Positions 1 to 8,500 of a DNA stretch of 27,003 nucleotides are shown in pieces. The notes below the pieces were generated by a model. That model did not search any database. It was given only the letters and a program-made list of their open reading frames with translations, and was not told where the DNA came from. This DNA comes from RUG13615 sp040307715 (lineage in GTDB: Bacteria > Bacillota > Clostridia > Peptostreptococcales > Anaerovoracaceae), in assembly GCA_040307715.1 (NCBI GenBank), contig JAWRJC010000053.1, forward strand, positions 1 through 27,003, given 5' to 3'. Position 1 is the first letter of the stretch. Each line of letters begins with the position of its first letter. Both the position numbers and the translations under genes were made by a program.

Positions 1-131
1 TGCTGATTGTTTTCCTTGATCTTTGAGGCTTTTAAGCCTCTTTTGACCAAATTTCTACACTATGCAGTTTTCAAGGTTCCGGCCTTTTTTCGAGGGCCGG
101 CTCGGCGCTGCTGTGTTCAGCGCGCTCATTT
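1..131 (-). other. leader of an rRNA operon running off the left edge
   Basis: Read on the minus strand, this is untranslated leader downstream of the promoter at 132-160. It holds a hairpin made of CCGGCC (79-84) and GGCCGG (95-100). After that, at about 61-78, comes GAACCTTGAAAACTGCATA, which resembles the boxA-type antitermination/processing element found before and within Firmicutes rRNA operons. A second hairpin (GAGGCT 25-30 with AGCCTC 35-40) lies further on. No rRNA sequence itself is inside the window, so the identity of the downstream gene is inferred from the boxA-like element and the promoter strength. Confidence 0.6.
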
Positions 132-181
132 AATATACAACCTGTACCCCTTTGTGTCAACACCCTTTTTAAAGTTTTTTT
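132..181 (-). promoter_or_regulatory. strong sigma-A promoter, rRNA-type, reading left
   Basis: On the minus strand TTGACA (160-155) and TATATT (137-132) are separated by exactly 17 bases. An A/T-rich block (161-181) directly upstream resembles an UP element. This near-consensus arrangement, with a boxA-like leader downstream, is what is expected of a stable-RNA promoter. It diverges from the folT promoter. Confidence 0.75.
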
Positions 182-368
182 CCGAAAGCGCTGAGCAGGG
201 TCCGGTTTCGTTCCGGCAGACCGCCGAATGCGGTTATCCACACAAGATGATGTGCTTTCTGTCTGCAGGGGGTCTGTATCTCGGCCGCCGTTCACTAACG
301 CGGAGTCACCGAACCGCCCCGCCGTACGATACGGCGCTTCGCCGCACTTTATGCATTGCCTGCCTATA

Positions 369-374
369 TATAAT
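369..374 (+). promoter_or_regulatory. -10 element of the folT transcription unit
   Basis: A perfect TATAAT lies 17 bases before the first pairing strand of the THF riboswitch, which is where a transcript start for riboswitch plus folT would be expected. No good -35 hexamer is visible at 16-18 bases upstream, so only the -10 is claimed. Confidence 0.5.
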
Positions 375-390
375 ATGGTAGACTTGACTT

Positions 391-486
391 GCGTAGAGTA
401 GGCATCTTGCGCTAAGTGCCGCGGGACGGGATGTTGCCCGCGGACGAAAAGCCTGGCTTGTGATAAGATGCCGCATCCGCTACTGC
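391..486 (+). ncRNA. tetrahydrofolate (THF) riboswitch upstream of folT
   Basis: The aptamer can be folded by eye. P1 is formed by 391-396 with 480-486, with one bulged base. P2 is a perfect 8-base pairing of 401-408 with 465-472. P3 pairs CCGCGGG (419-425) with CCCGCGG (437-443). The loop sequence GGATG (429-433) can form the family's typical pseudoknot with CATCC (474-478). Conserved stretches such as GCGCTAAGTG and GGGATGTTG match the THF riboswitch class. THF-bound RNA is expected to lower folT expression. A further perfect 8-base hairpin (511-518 with 525-532) sits just before the ribosome binding site and is not followed by a U-run. Control of translation is therefore more likely than termination, but the switching partner is not proven. 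Confidence 0.9.
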
Positions 487-510
487 ACCGGGATATGAGA
501 CTCCGCTCAC

Positions 511-532
511 TCACGGCGCAGCAACGCCGTGA
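511..532 (+). promoter_or_regulatory. hairpin between riboswitch and folT ribosome binding site
   Basis: TCACGGCG (511-518) and CGCCGTGA (525-532) form a perfect 8-bp stem with a 6-base loop. The AGGAG ribosome binding site begins 8 bases later (541-545). The hairpin is a candidate part of the riboswitch expression platform. It lacks a U-tract, so it is not a conventional terminator. Confidence 0.45.
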
Positions 533-554
533 AATGTGAAAGGAGTTTTTTGCT

Positions 555-1085
555 ATGAAGAAGGTGCTTCCGCGGACCCTCGTCATGATGGCCCTGCTGA
601 TCGCGCTGGAGGTGATCCTGACAAGGTTCCTCTCCATCAATCTGCCCATTGTCCGCATCGGCTTTGGGTTTCTTCCTGTGGCTGTGGCTGCGGTCCTGTT
701 CGGACCGCTGTGGGCCGGCATCGGTTATGCAGTCGGCGATCTGCTCGGGATGCTGATCTGGCCGACCGGCGCATACTTTCCCGGCTTCACTGTGACCGCC
801 TTCCTGGTCGGTCTGACTTACGGGCTGCTGCTGTACAAAAAAACGGTCACGTGGCCGAGGCTCATCGTCACCGTCTGTGTAGTTGTACTCGCGTACTCGC
901 TGGTACTGAATACGGTCTGGCTGTCGATGCTGTACGGCAAAGCGTTCTGGGGGTTGCTCCCCACCAGGATCCTGCAGTGCGTGATCCTGATCCCGGTCCA
1001 GGTCCTGACGATCAAACTCGTCTACGACAAGGTCCTCACCAGAACCGGCATGCTGCCGTCCGCCGAAGAGGCGGCGTCCGCCTGA
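555..1085 (+). CDS. folT: folate ECF transporter S component FolT
   Basis: This 176-residue, very hydrophobic protein has about six membrane segments, the usual size for an ECF substrate-binding subunit. The central run YFPGFTVTAFLVGLTYGLLL and the later NTVWLSMLYGKAFW / PVQ segment are typical of FolT. The protein captures folate at the membrane and works with the shared energizing module (EcfA, EcfA' and EcfT). None of those three genes is in this window, as is usual for group II ECF systems. The start at 555 is supported by AGGAG at 541-545. The THF riboswitch immediately upstream independently supports a folate substrate. The gene converges with rqcP, with only 12 bases between the two stop codons and no terminator visible there. 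Confidence 0.92.
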   Translation: MKKVLPRTLVMMALLIALEVILTRFLSINLPIVRIGFGFLPVAVAAVLFGPLWAGIGYAVGDLLGMLIWPTGAYFPGFTVTAFLVGLTYGLLLYKKTVTWPRLIVTVCVVVLAYSLVLNTVWLSMLYGKAFWGLLPTRILQCVILIPVQVLTIKLVYDKVLTRTGMLPSAEEAASA

Positions 1086-1097
1086 CCGGTCGTCTGT

Positions 1098-1340
1098 TCA
1101 ACCAATCACTTCGTACATACTGTCCGCGTCTTCCTTTCTCACGGAGTCGCGGACTTCTTTTACGCGCACGGTCACCTCTTTGGTGCCGAAGGTAATGGTG
1201 ATCTCATCCCCCGCTTTCACGTCTGCACCGGCCTTGACGACCTTGCCGTTGACGGCGATGCGGCCGCCGTCGCACGCTTCTTTAGCGACTGTCCGCCGCT
1301 TGATCAATCTTGAATTCTTTAAAAACTTATCGATACGCAT
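1098..1340 (-). CDS. rqcP: RqcP, S4-domain ribosome quality control factor (YabO)
   Basis: This is an 80-residue S4 RNA-binding protein. From the ATG at 1340 it reads MRIDKFLKNSRLIKRRTVAK, followed by GRIAVNGKVVKAGADVKAGDEITI. That closely matches Bacillus YabO, now RqcP, which acts with RqcH on the 50S subunit to add C-terminal alanine tails to stalled nascent chains. A longer reading frame would begin at a GTG at 1373. The ATG is preferred because family members begin at MRxDKF and because an AGGA lies about 10 bases before it. The order mazG-hup-rqcP is conserved in Clostridia. A strong terminator after hup (1387-1422) separates this gene from the operon upstream, so expression must depend on read-through or on a promoter I cannot see. 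Confidence 0.9.
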   Translation of the reverse strand: MRIDKFLKNSRLIKRRTVAKEACDGGRIAVNGKVVKAGADVKAGDEITITFGTKEVTVRVKEVRDSVRKEDADSMYEVIG

Positions 1341-1386
1341 AGTGTTTGATCCTGTGCTCCGCGGTGTCAGCACACCGCCCTGATCC

Positions 1387-1422
1387 AGAAAAAAGAGCGA
1401 TGCCCCGGGGCACCGCTCTTTT
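1387..1422 (-). terminator. intrinsic terminator between hup and rqcP
   Basis: AAAAGAGCG (1391-1399) pairs with CGCTCTTTT (1414-1422) around a GC-rich inner stem. On the minus strand it ends in a run of six U residues (1395-1387 region). It lies 22 bases after the hup stop codon. Confidence 0.8.
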
Positions 1423-1444
1423 CCGCTAACTCATAAAGAACAGA

Positions 1445-1720
1445 CTAGTTGACAGCGTCTTTGAGTGCTTTGCCAGCCTTGAAAACAGGAGCCTTGGAAG
1501 CGGGAATCTTGATGACTTCGCCCGGCTTTCTGGGGTTGCGGCCGGTGCGGGCTTTTCTGGAGCGGACTTCGAAAGTACCGAAGCCGATCAGCTGGACTTT
1601 TTCGCCCTTCTTCAGAGCATCCGTGATCTCGCCCATCATAGCGTTGACAGCCATCTCAGCGTCCTTCTTCGTGAAACCAGTTTTTTCTGCAACAGCAGCA
1701 ATCAATTCAGCCTTGTTCAT
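1445..1720 (-). CDS. hup: HU-family DNA-binding protein
   Basis: This is a 91-residue protein starting MNKAELIAAVAEKTGFTKKD, with the family signature GFGTFEVRSRKARTGRNPRKPGE in the DNA-contacting arm (residues about 47-69). HU dimers bend and compact DNA and act in nucleoid structure, replication and repair. Length and sequence are standard, with nothing missing. A strong AAGGAGG precedes the ATG. The gene follows mazG by about 50 bases and is followed by a strong terminator, which probably sets the 3' end of the main operon and lets hup accumulate as an abundant product. Confidence 0.97.
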   Translation of the reverse strand: MNKAELIAAVAEKTGFTKKDAEMAVNAMMGEITDALKKGEKVQLIGFGTFEVRSRKARTGRNPRKPGEVIKIPASKAPVFKAGKALKDAVN

Positions 1721-1769
1721 TTTTTTCCTCCTTAAAATGCAACTTGTATGGTCGCCCTTGCGGGGCTTG

Positions 1770-2495
1770 TTATCGACTTTGTCCGTCCGTGCCTTGACCG
1801 GCTTCCCGGATGAATCGCTCTATGGTCCGTTCGAGAGCCTTTTCCGGCTCCACCCCGCTCCTCACGGCCGCAGCGGCAGCGAGGAAAAGCAATTCCCCGA
1901 CGAGCTGTTCGGTATCCGCACCGTCAGGTACGCCGTCGATAAGTTCTTGAGTTTGTTTTTTCACCTGTTCCCAGGATCCAAAACCATCATTCCATGCATA
2001 CCCTCCTCTGGTCGCTCTTTTTTGCACCTTGGTACTCCGGATCAGAGCCGGGAATGCGCTCGGAACATCGGCGAGTTGTTCTCCAAGAGACCTCTCGCCG
2101 TGCTCGAGTTCCTTGATATTTTCCCATTTTTCAACGGTTTTGTCAACCGTTTTACCCGCCTCATCCGAAAAAACGTGCGGATGTCGGCGTATCATTTTTT
2201 CACAGACCGCGTTGATCGGCTGCGCCGGGCTGAAAAGCGATTCTTCCTCGGCGAGCAGGCTGTGAAAAGCGATCTGCAGCATCACATCCCCGAGTTCCTC
2301 GTTCAGGTTGGCAGGGTCTTCCCTGTCGATCGCTTCCGCGACTTCATAGGCTTCCTCGATCATACAAGTGCGCAGGCTGTGATGATCCTGCACCCTGTCC
2401 CAGGGGCACTCGGCGCGCAGCACACGCACGACCGCAAGGAGCCGTTCATATGCTTCTCCCGGGGTCCCTGCCGGGATCTTCAGTTCGTCATGCAT
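1770..2495 (-). CDS. mazG: MazG nucleoside triphosphate pyrophosphohydrolase
   Basis: This 241-residue protein has two tandem MazG-type helical modules. The N-terminal module carries ECPWDRVQDHHSLRTCMIEE, then EEAYEVAEAI and NLNEELGDVMLQIAFHS, which supply the acidic Mg2+-binding residues. The second module (about residues 150-235) includes RATRGGYAW and ELLFLAAAAA. MazG hydrolyses NTPs or dNTPs to NMPs and pyrophosphate as a housekeeping or stress function. The frame is open further upstream to 2612 but would overlap the flippase gene. The ATG at 2495, with GAGGT 7 bases before it and 5 bases after the flippase stop, is the better start. Bacillus YabN, at the same place in the gene order, carries an extra N-terminal tetrapyrrole-methylase-like domain that is absent here. 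Confidence 0.93.
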   Translation of the reverse strand: MHDELKIPAGTPGEAYERLLAVVRVLRAECPWDRVQDHHSLRTCMIEEAYEVAEAIDREDPANLNEELGDVMLQIAFHSLLAEEESLFSPAQPINAVCEKMIRRHPHVFSDEAGKTVDKTVEKWENIKELEHGERSLGEQLADVPSAFPALIRSTKVQKRATRGGYAWNDGFGSWEQVKKQTQELIDGVPDGADTEQLVGELLFLAAAAAVRSGVEPEKALERTIERFIREAGQGTDGQSR

Positions 2496-2500
2496 CCGTT

Positions 2501-4165
2501 CTACCTCACGAATCTGTCGTACAGCGCCGCCAGTTTCTCTCCCTTTGGCATGTGCAGCAAGTCGTCTCTGGTGCAGCTCTTCGTCACGATCAGAAGGACT
2601 GCATACAGGCAAGCTGCCAGCATGATGGACAGCATGGTGCTGATGCCGCTGGCGGCGATACCTGTGCCGAGGATCAGCGACAGGAGTTTGAAGACCAGAA
2701 TCGCAAAGACCGCCATGATGCCGGCTGATACTGCCGGACGCGCATAGCAGAGTCCCGCCGGGAAACTGACGCCGACGTACTTCTTCACAGCCAATATGTC
2801 AAGCACCGCCGCGGCCAGGTAAGCCACCGTGGTGCCGATCGCCGCGCCGCGGATGTTGAGCGCGGGGATCCCGACCAGGACGAACGTCACAACGATCTTG
2901 ATGACGATCGCGATCAGCAGGTTGATGACCGGGACCATCTGTTTGCCCACACCCTGCAGGATCGCTGTCAGCGTCTGTACGATGGACAGGAAGATGATGC
3001 CGATCGCCAGGATCGTCAGGCAGGCGGCGGAATTGTCCGCAACCTGCGGTTTGGTCGGATACAGCAGCAGCATGATCGGATGCGACAGCACCGCCATACC
3101 GAACGCGCACGGCAGGCCGACCATCATCGCGATACGCATGCCGAGGACTGTGTTCTCATGCAGCGCCTCGGTGTCCCGTTGCGTAAAGACCGAGGTGATC
3201 AGCGGCACGAGGCTCATCGCGAGCGCCGCCGTCAGCACCTGCGGCAGATTGATCAGCGACATGACGTAGCCGCTCAGGGTGCCGTAAAGCACATCCGCTT
3301 CCTGCGGGGTAAAGCCCGAAGCCAGGAGACGGCTGTTGATGATCGGCACTTCCACCATATTCATGATCGGCATCACCGCCGCCCCGATGGTGATCGGGAC
3401 TGCGATGAGCAGCACTTTTTTCAGAATGTCGCCGGTCGCTTCGAAGACCGTGTCGGGATGCGTATCCATGCGGTGATGGATCGCTCTGCGGCTCTTCATA
3501 TAGATGAAGATGATCAGTGCAAGACCGGCCGCCGAGCCGATCGTCGCGCCGGAGATCGCCCCCATCGCGCCTTTGACGTCAGACGCCGTGGTCGCGTCCT
3601 TGCCCGCCCATGCCAGGAAGGTCGGCGCAGAGCGGTAGAACAGGTAGGCCAGCGTCAGGCCGAAGCCCACGCGGAAGACCTGCTCGATGACCTGCGAGAC
3701 AGCGGTCGGGTTCATGTTCTGCATCCCCTGGAAATACCCGCGGTACGCCGCCATCAGCGGCACCATGAGAAGCGCCGGTGCGATGACCATCATCGGGAAC
3801 CTCGCGTTCGGGGAACTCATCCCGGCGGAGATCGCCCCCGCTCCGAAGAACAGGATCAGGAACGAGACGACCCCGATGCCGAACATCAGGAAGGCCGACA
3901 CCTTGAAGGCTCTGTGCGCCCCGCGGTAATCGCCCTGGACCGCCCTCTCCGAGACCATTCTGGAAATGGCCACCGGGATGCCGCTCGTCGCGATGACGAT
4001 GAAGAACGTATAGATATAGTAGGCAGGCTGGTAGTAGGCCATGGACGTCTCGCTGACCATGTTCCCCAGCGGGATGCGGAACACCGCGCCGAGGATCTTG
4101 ACCACAAGACCCGCCGCCCCCAGGACTGCCGCCCCTTTTACGAATGACTTGTTTTCTTTGCTCAT
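2501..4165 (-). CDS. spoVB: SpoVB/YabM-family lipid-linked oligosaccharide flippase (MOP superfamily)
   Basis: This 554-residue polytopic membrane protein has about 14 hydrophobic segments. It begins MSKENKSFVKGAAVLGAAGL and continues through VKILGAVFRIPLGNMV and AYYQPAYYIYTFF, the typical opening of the SpoVB/MurJ branch of the MOP exporters. The family moves lipid II or other undecaprenyl-linked sugars across the membrane for peptidoglycan synthesis, in some members for the spore cortex. In position it corresponds to Bacillus yabM, a SpoVB paralogue. The presence of this family does not by itself prove sporulation. The start is set by GGAGGGG directly upstream. The gene lies 15 bases after the amidohydrolase stop and 5 bases before mazG, so all three are probably cotranscribed. 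Confidence 0.9.
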   Translation of the reverse strand: MSKENKSFVKGAAVLGAAGLVVKILGAVFRIPLGNMVSETSMAYYQPAYYIYTFFIVIATSGIPVAISRMVSERAVQGDYRGAHRAFKVSAFLMFGIGVVSFLILFFGAGAISAGMSSPNARFPMMVIAPALLMVPLMAAYRGYFQGMQNMNPTAVSQVIEQVFRVGFGLTLAYLFYRSAPTFLAWAGKDATTASDVKGAMGAISGATIGSAAGLALIIFIYMKSRRAIHHRMDTHPDTVFEATGDILKKVLLIAVPITIGAAVMPIMNMVEVPIINSRLLASGFTPQEADVLYGTLSGYVMSLINLPQVLTAALAMSLVPLITSVFTQRDTEALHENTVLGMRIAMMVGLPCAFGMAVLSHPIMLLLYPTKPQVADNSAACLTILAIGIIFLSIVQTLTAILQGVGKQMVPVINLLIAIVIKIVVTFVLVGIPALNIRGAAIGTTVAYLAAAVLDILAVKKYVGVSFPAGLCYARPAVSAGIMAVFAILVFKLLSLILGTGIAASGISTMLSIMLAACLYAVLLIVTKSCTRDDLLHMPKGEKLAALYDRFVR

Positions 4166-4180
4166 ATCCCCTCCGTGGGA

Positions 4181-5512
4181 TCAAAGGCGCGCGAGGATCT
4201 TCTCCGTCTCCGCCGCCGCATCGGCTTTCGCCTTTTCGATATCGATCGTCGTGTAATCGCCGTCTTCGTACAGCACGCGCCCGTCGACCATTGTCATGAC
4301 CACGTCGCTGCCCGAAGCACTGTAGACCAGATTGGTCGCCAGATCGTGCACCGGATACATCCACGGTGTGTCGATGTCCAGCATCACGAGATCCGCTTTG
4401 TACCCCTCTTTCAGAACGCCGCAGTCTTCGCGCCCCTGCGACTTCGCGCCGCCGGCCGTCGCCGCCCGCAAGGTATCGAGCGGAGAGACCGCCTCCGGAG
4501 CATGATACATCATCTTGGAGGCAATGGCAAAGACTTTCATCTCTTCGATGAAATTCAGACTGTTGTTGCTCGCCACGCTGTCCGTGCCGATCGCGACGTT
4601 GATGCCGCGGTCGAGGAGCGCCTGCACATTGCAGACACCGCTGGCGAGTTTGAGGTTGCTGATAGGATTGACCGCAACGGTGACGCCGCGCTCTTTCAGG
4701 ATATCGTAGTCCTCCCCTTCGATCCAGACACAGTGTGCCGCCGTCGCGGGTGTTGCAAAGAGCCCGCAGTCGTCGAGGAAACGCACAGGCGTACGGCCTC
4801 CGTGCCGTTCCTTGCACTCTTCGTGCTCTGCTTTGGTCTCCGAGACATGCACATGCATGTTCGCCCCGAGAACCGACGTGAGCGCCGCTAGCTGCCGGAC
4901 GATCTTCTCGGGATTGGTGTACTCGGCGTGCAGGCTCATATCCACACGGATCCGGCCGTCCGCCGCTCCGTTGTACGCCTTGAACGCGTGCACCATCTCA
5001 CGGCCAGCGGGCAGATCCCTGAGATCGCTGTCGTCAAAGCACGTGACCGAGCGGGAGAAATTGTTCTTCGCCCCGCTGTCCGAGATGGCCTGCGCCATCT
5101 CGTCCGGGAAGTAATACATATCCGTCGTTGACACGATCCCGTAACGCAGGGACTCCGCCATCGCAAGGAGCGTCCCTGCGTAGACAGCGGGGCCGGTCAG
5201 TTTGTCCTCGAACGGGAAGATCCGGTCATTGAGCCAGCTCTGCAGCGGCAGGTTCTCACCGTAGCCGCGCAGGAGCGTCATAGGCGAATGCGCGTGGGCA
5301 TTGTAAAACCCGCTCATCAGGAGCTTCCCCTTCCCGTCGATGACGCGTTCCGCGTCGACGGATGCCCGGGAGGCGGGATCCTTCTCGCCGCCTGCCGCGG
5401 CCAGCGGGTCGGTCTCCCCAATATAGACGATGCGGTCGTCTTTCGTGCCGACGTACATGTGCTCGCGGACGGCGAGCTTCTCATCGAGAATGGTGATGTC
5501 TTTAAAAAGCAT
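4181..5512 (-). CDS. mtaD: amidohydrolase, MTA/SAH deaminase type (MtaD/SsnA-like)
   Basis: This is a 443-residue TIM-barrel metal-dependent hydrolase. The metal and catalytic set of the amidohydrolase superfamily is intact: NAHAHS (H73, H75), HVSE (H222, E225), AAHC (H260) and GTDS (D311). The RGYGENLPLQSWL segment after the HxH motif is typical of the subgroup that deaminates 5'-methylthioadenosine, S-adenosylhomocysteine or related adenosine compounds. The exact substrate cannot be decided from sequence; guanine deaminase and SsnA-like proteins are alternatives. AAGGAAG lies about 10 bases before the ATG. The gene sits 16 bases after mfd and 15 before the flippase. In Bacillus this space holds spoVT instead, so it is an insertion relative to that order. 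Confidence 0.82.
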   Translation of the reverse strand: MLFKDITILDEKLAVREHMYVGTKDDRIVYIGETDPLAAAGGEKDPASRASVDAERVIDGKGKLLMSGFYNAHAHSPMTLLRGYGENLPLQSWLNDRIFPFEDKLTGPAVYAGTLLAMAESLRYGIVSTTDMYYFPDEMAQAISDSGAKNNFSRSVTCFDDSDLRDLPAGREMVHAFKAYNGAADGRIRVDMSLHAEYTNPEKIVRQLAALTSVLGANMHVHVSETKAEHEECKERHGGRTPVRFLDDCGLFATPATAAHCVWIEGEDYDILKERGVTVAVNPISNLKLASGVCNVQALLDRGINVAIGTDSVASNNSLNFIEEMKVFAIASKMMYHAPEAVSPLDTLRAATAGGAKSQGREDCGVLKEGYKADLVMLDIDTPWMYPVHDLATNLVYSASGSDVVMTMVDGRVLYEDGDYTTIDIEKAKADAAAETEKILARL

Positions 5513-5528
5513 AGGGCTGCGCTTCCTT

Positions 5529-8500
5529 TCAGTTGCTCTGTGTTGCTTTCTGATACATGAGTTCGACCAGTTCGACGACTTCGTCCAGCATCTCCCTGCC
5601 CTTCGTCAGATACATGACGAGCGGGGCGACGCCGTTCTTGCCGCCGTAATCGAGTACCAGTTTGCCTTTGACGGCACGGACACGGCGGATATCCATCTGC
5701 TCCGCCATCGATTTGATGTAGGCCACGCGGAGGAGGTTCCAGGTCTGTTTCGGGATGTCCCCGAAGCGGTCGAGCAGTTCCTCCCGCATGTCGTTGAAAT
5801 CCTCCTTGTCCGAGATCGCCGCGATCTTCTTGTAGATCGTAAGTTTGGTCACCTCGTCGGAGATATAGCTCTCGGGGATGAACGCCGAGATATTGATCTC
5901 GACCGTCGTATCCTCGCGCCGCGAGGGCACCACTTCGCCCTTCAGCGCCTTGACAGCATCATCCACCAGTTTGCAGTACAGCTCGTAACCGATATTGACC
6001 ATATGGCCGTGCTGTTCGGTGCCCAGCAGGTTGCCGGCGCCGCGGATCTCGAGATCGCGCATGGAGATCTTGAAACCCGCGCCGAATTCGGTGAAGGTCT
6101 TGATCGCCCGGAGGCGCCGCTCCGCGATATCCGAAAGCACCTGGTTCTTCTTATGGAGCAGATACGCGTACGCCAGGCGGTTGGCGCGCCCGACGCGCCC
6201 GCGCAGCTGATACAGCTGGGACAGGCCGTACTTGTCCGCGTCGATGATGATGATCGTATTGACGTTCGGGATATCGATGCCGGACTCGACGATGGTGGTC
6301 GCGACGAGCACGTCGAGATCGCCGTTGATGAAGTCCATCATGACATCCTCGAGCGCCGTCTCGTTCATCTGTCCGTGCCCCACACCGATCCGAAGATCCG
6401 GCACGAGGTCGTCGATCCGGTCGGCGAGCTGGTAGATGCTGCTGACACGGTTGTGGATGACATATACCTGTCCGCCGCGTTCGATCTCCTTCTCGATCGC
6501 TTCCTTAATAATATAATCCTCATCTTCCATGACGAACGTCTGCACCGGGTAGCGCTCTTCCGGCGGTTCCTCGATGACGCTCATATCACGGATGCCGAGC
6601 AGCGACATGTGGAGCGTCCGCGGGATCGGTGTCGCGGACAGCGTCAGCACGTCGACGTTGCTCTTGAGTTTTTTGATCTTTTCTTTGTGCTGCACGCCGA
6701 ACCGCTGTTCCTCATCGATGACGAGCAGACCGAGATCCTTGAACCGCACATCCTCCGACAGCAGCCGGTGGGTGCCGATGATCACGTCGACCTGGCCGTT
6801 GCGCAGGCTTTTCAGCGTCTGCTGCTGCTCGCTCTCGGAGCGGAACCGGCTGATCATGTCGACCGTGAACGGGAACTTCTCAAATCTTTCTTTCAGCGTG
6901 TAGTAATGCTGGCTGGCGAGGATCGTGGTCGGCACCAGGACGCACACCTGCTTGCCTTCCGCCGCCGCCTTGAACATCGCCCTTGCCGCGACCTCCGTCT
7001 TGCCGTAGCCGACGTCGCCGCACAGCAGGCGGTCCATGGCCTTGTCGGACTCCATGTCGCGCTTGATCTCTTCGACGCAGCGGAGCTGATCGGCCGTCTC
7101 GGTGTACGGGAAACTCTCCTCGAACTCCTTCTGCCAGACCGTATCCGGTCCGAACTTATATCCTTTGTTCTTCTCGCGCTCCGCCTGGATCTCCAGCAGT
7201 TCTTTGGCCATCTTCGCGATGGACGCCTTGGCTTTGGCCTTGGTCTTACGCCAGTCCTTGCTGTTGAGCTTGCTGATCTTCGTCGTGTCGACATCGCCGC
7301 CGATGTACTTCTGCACGAGGTCCATCTGGTCGGTCGGCACATACAGCACGTCGTTGCCGGCGTACTTGATCTTGAGGTAGTCTTTCTTCTCCCCCTTGAC
7401 CGTCAGCTGTTCGAGACCGACGAACTTGCCAATGCCCTGTGTCTCGTGAACGACATAGTCGCCCGCTTCGATCTCGGAAAAGCTCGTGATCGGACGGCGG
7501 TTCTCATCCTTGACCTTCTTTTTGCGGCGCGTGGATTTTTTGTACGTGCCGAAGATGTCCCCGTCAGTGATGTAGATGATCCGCTCTTCCGGGAACTCCA
7601 TGCCGGCAGTCAGGTTGCCCTGCGCCACCTTGACGAGCCCGGTCAGATCCTCGCGGTCGATGAATTCTTTCAGATTGTTATAGCGGTCTTCTGTCGCGCA
7701 GACGAGCGTGATGTCGTACTTCCTGAGCAGGAACCGTCTGAGATCCTTCTCCAGGATATCCATCTTGCCGTTGTACGACAGCGTCTGCCGGCTGATGATG
7801 CTGCGGATCGCCTCGTAGGCGTCCACACCTTTGACCGCCCGGGAGAACGGCGTGCACAGATAGACGCGCGGCCGCTTGTACAGCGCGAACAGATCGCGCC
7901 GTCCGGGGAACAGCGACAGGTCCTTCTTGATGATGAGTCCGCGCTCGACGAACACGTCCATATCCGCCTTGAGGTCGAGCGAACGCTCCTCCACCATATC
8001 GAAAATGCGGTTGGGATCGTCGAAGACGATCATCGCCTGCTCCGGGAAGTATCCCGCCATGTTGGAGGCATCCTCATAGAAATAATCCATGTAGGTCTCG
8101 AGCTGCTGCCGGTTGGTGCCGGTTTCGATGCTTTCGAGCAGTTCATCCCGCCGCTCCGGCAATGCCTTGTACGCGCGCTCGATCTTTTTCCGGGCATTCT
8201 CCATGACCTCCGGTTCACGAACGATCAGCCCTGCCGGATAGAGTGACAGCACATCGACCTTGCCGATGGAGCGCTGGCTGACCGGGTCGAATGCCTTCAT
8301 GGATTCGACTTCGTTGTCGAACAGATCGATACGCACCGGCAGATCATCATACGGCGTAAAGATATCGAGGATATCCCCGCGCATCGAGAACTGCCCCTTG
8401 CCGTAGACCAGCGGTACGCGCTCATACCCCATGTCGGTCAGGTCCTGCAGGAGCGTCTTGAGCCGGAGTTCATCGCCGACGGCGATCTTTCTGCGCTTGC

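Noticed and set aside
25..44. Plus-strand intrinsic terminator
   Set aside because: The hairpin with following T residues fits, but the promoter and boxA-like sequence show that the transcript runs on the minus strand, so I treat it as a leader hairpin. A gene ending from the left cannot be excluded.
3080..4147. Long plus-strand and overlapping minus-strand frames opposite or within the flippase and amidohydrolase genes
   Set aside because: Arg/His-rich compositions and no start signals; they are shadows of the two coding genes.
5430..8246. A 938-codon open frame on the plus strand opposite mfd
   Set aside because: It is an antisense shadow of the well-supported mfd gene, caused by GC-rich codon bias. 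It has no ribosome binding site, and its composition is full of Asp, Arg, Val and His as in typical shadow frames.
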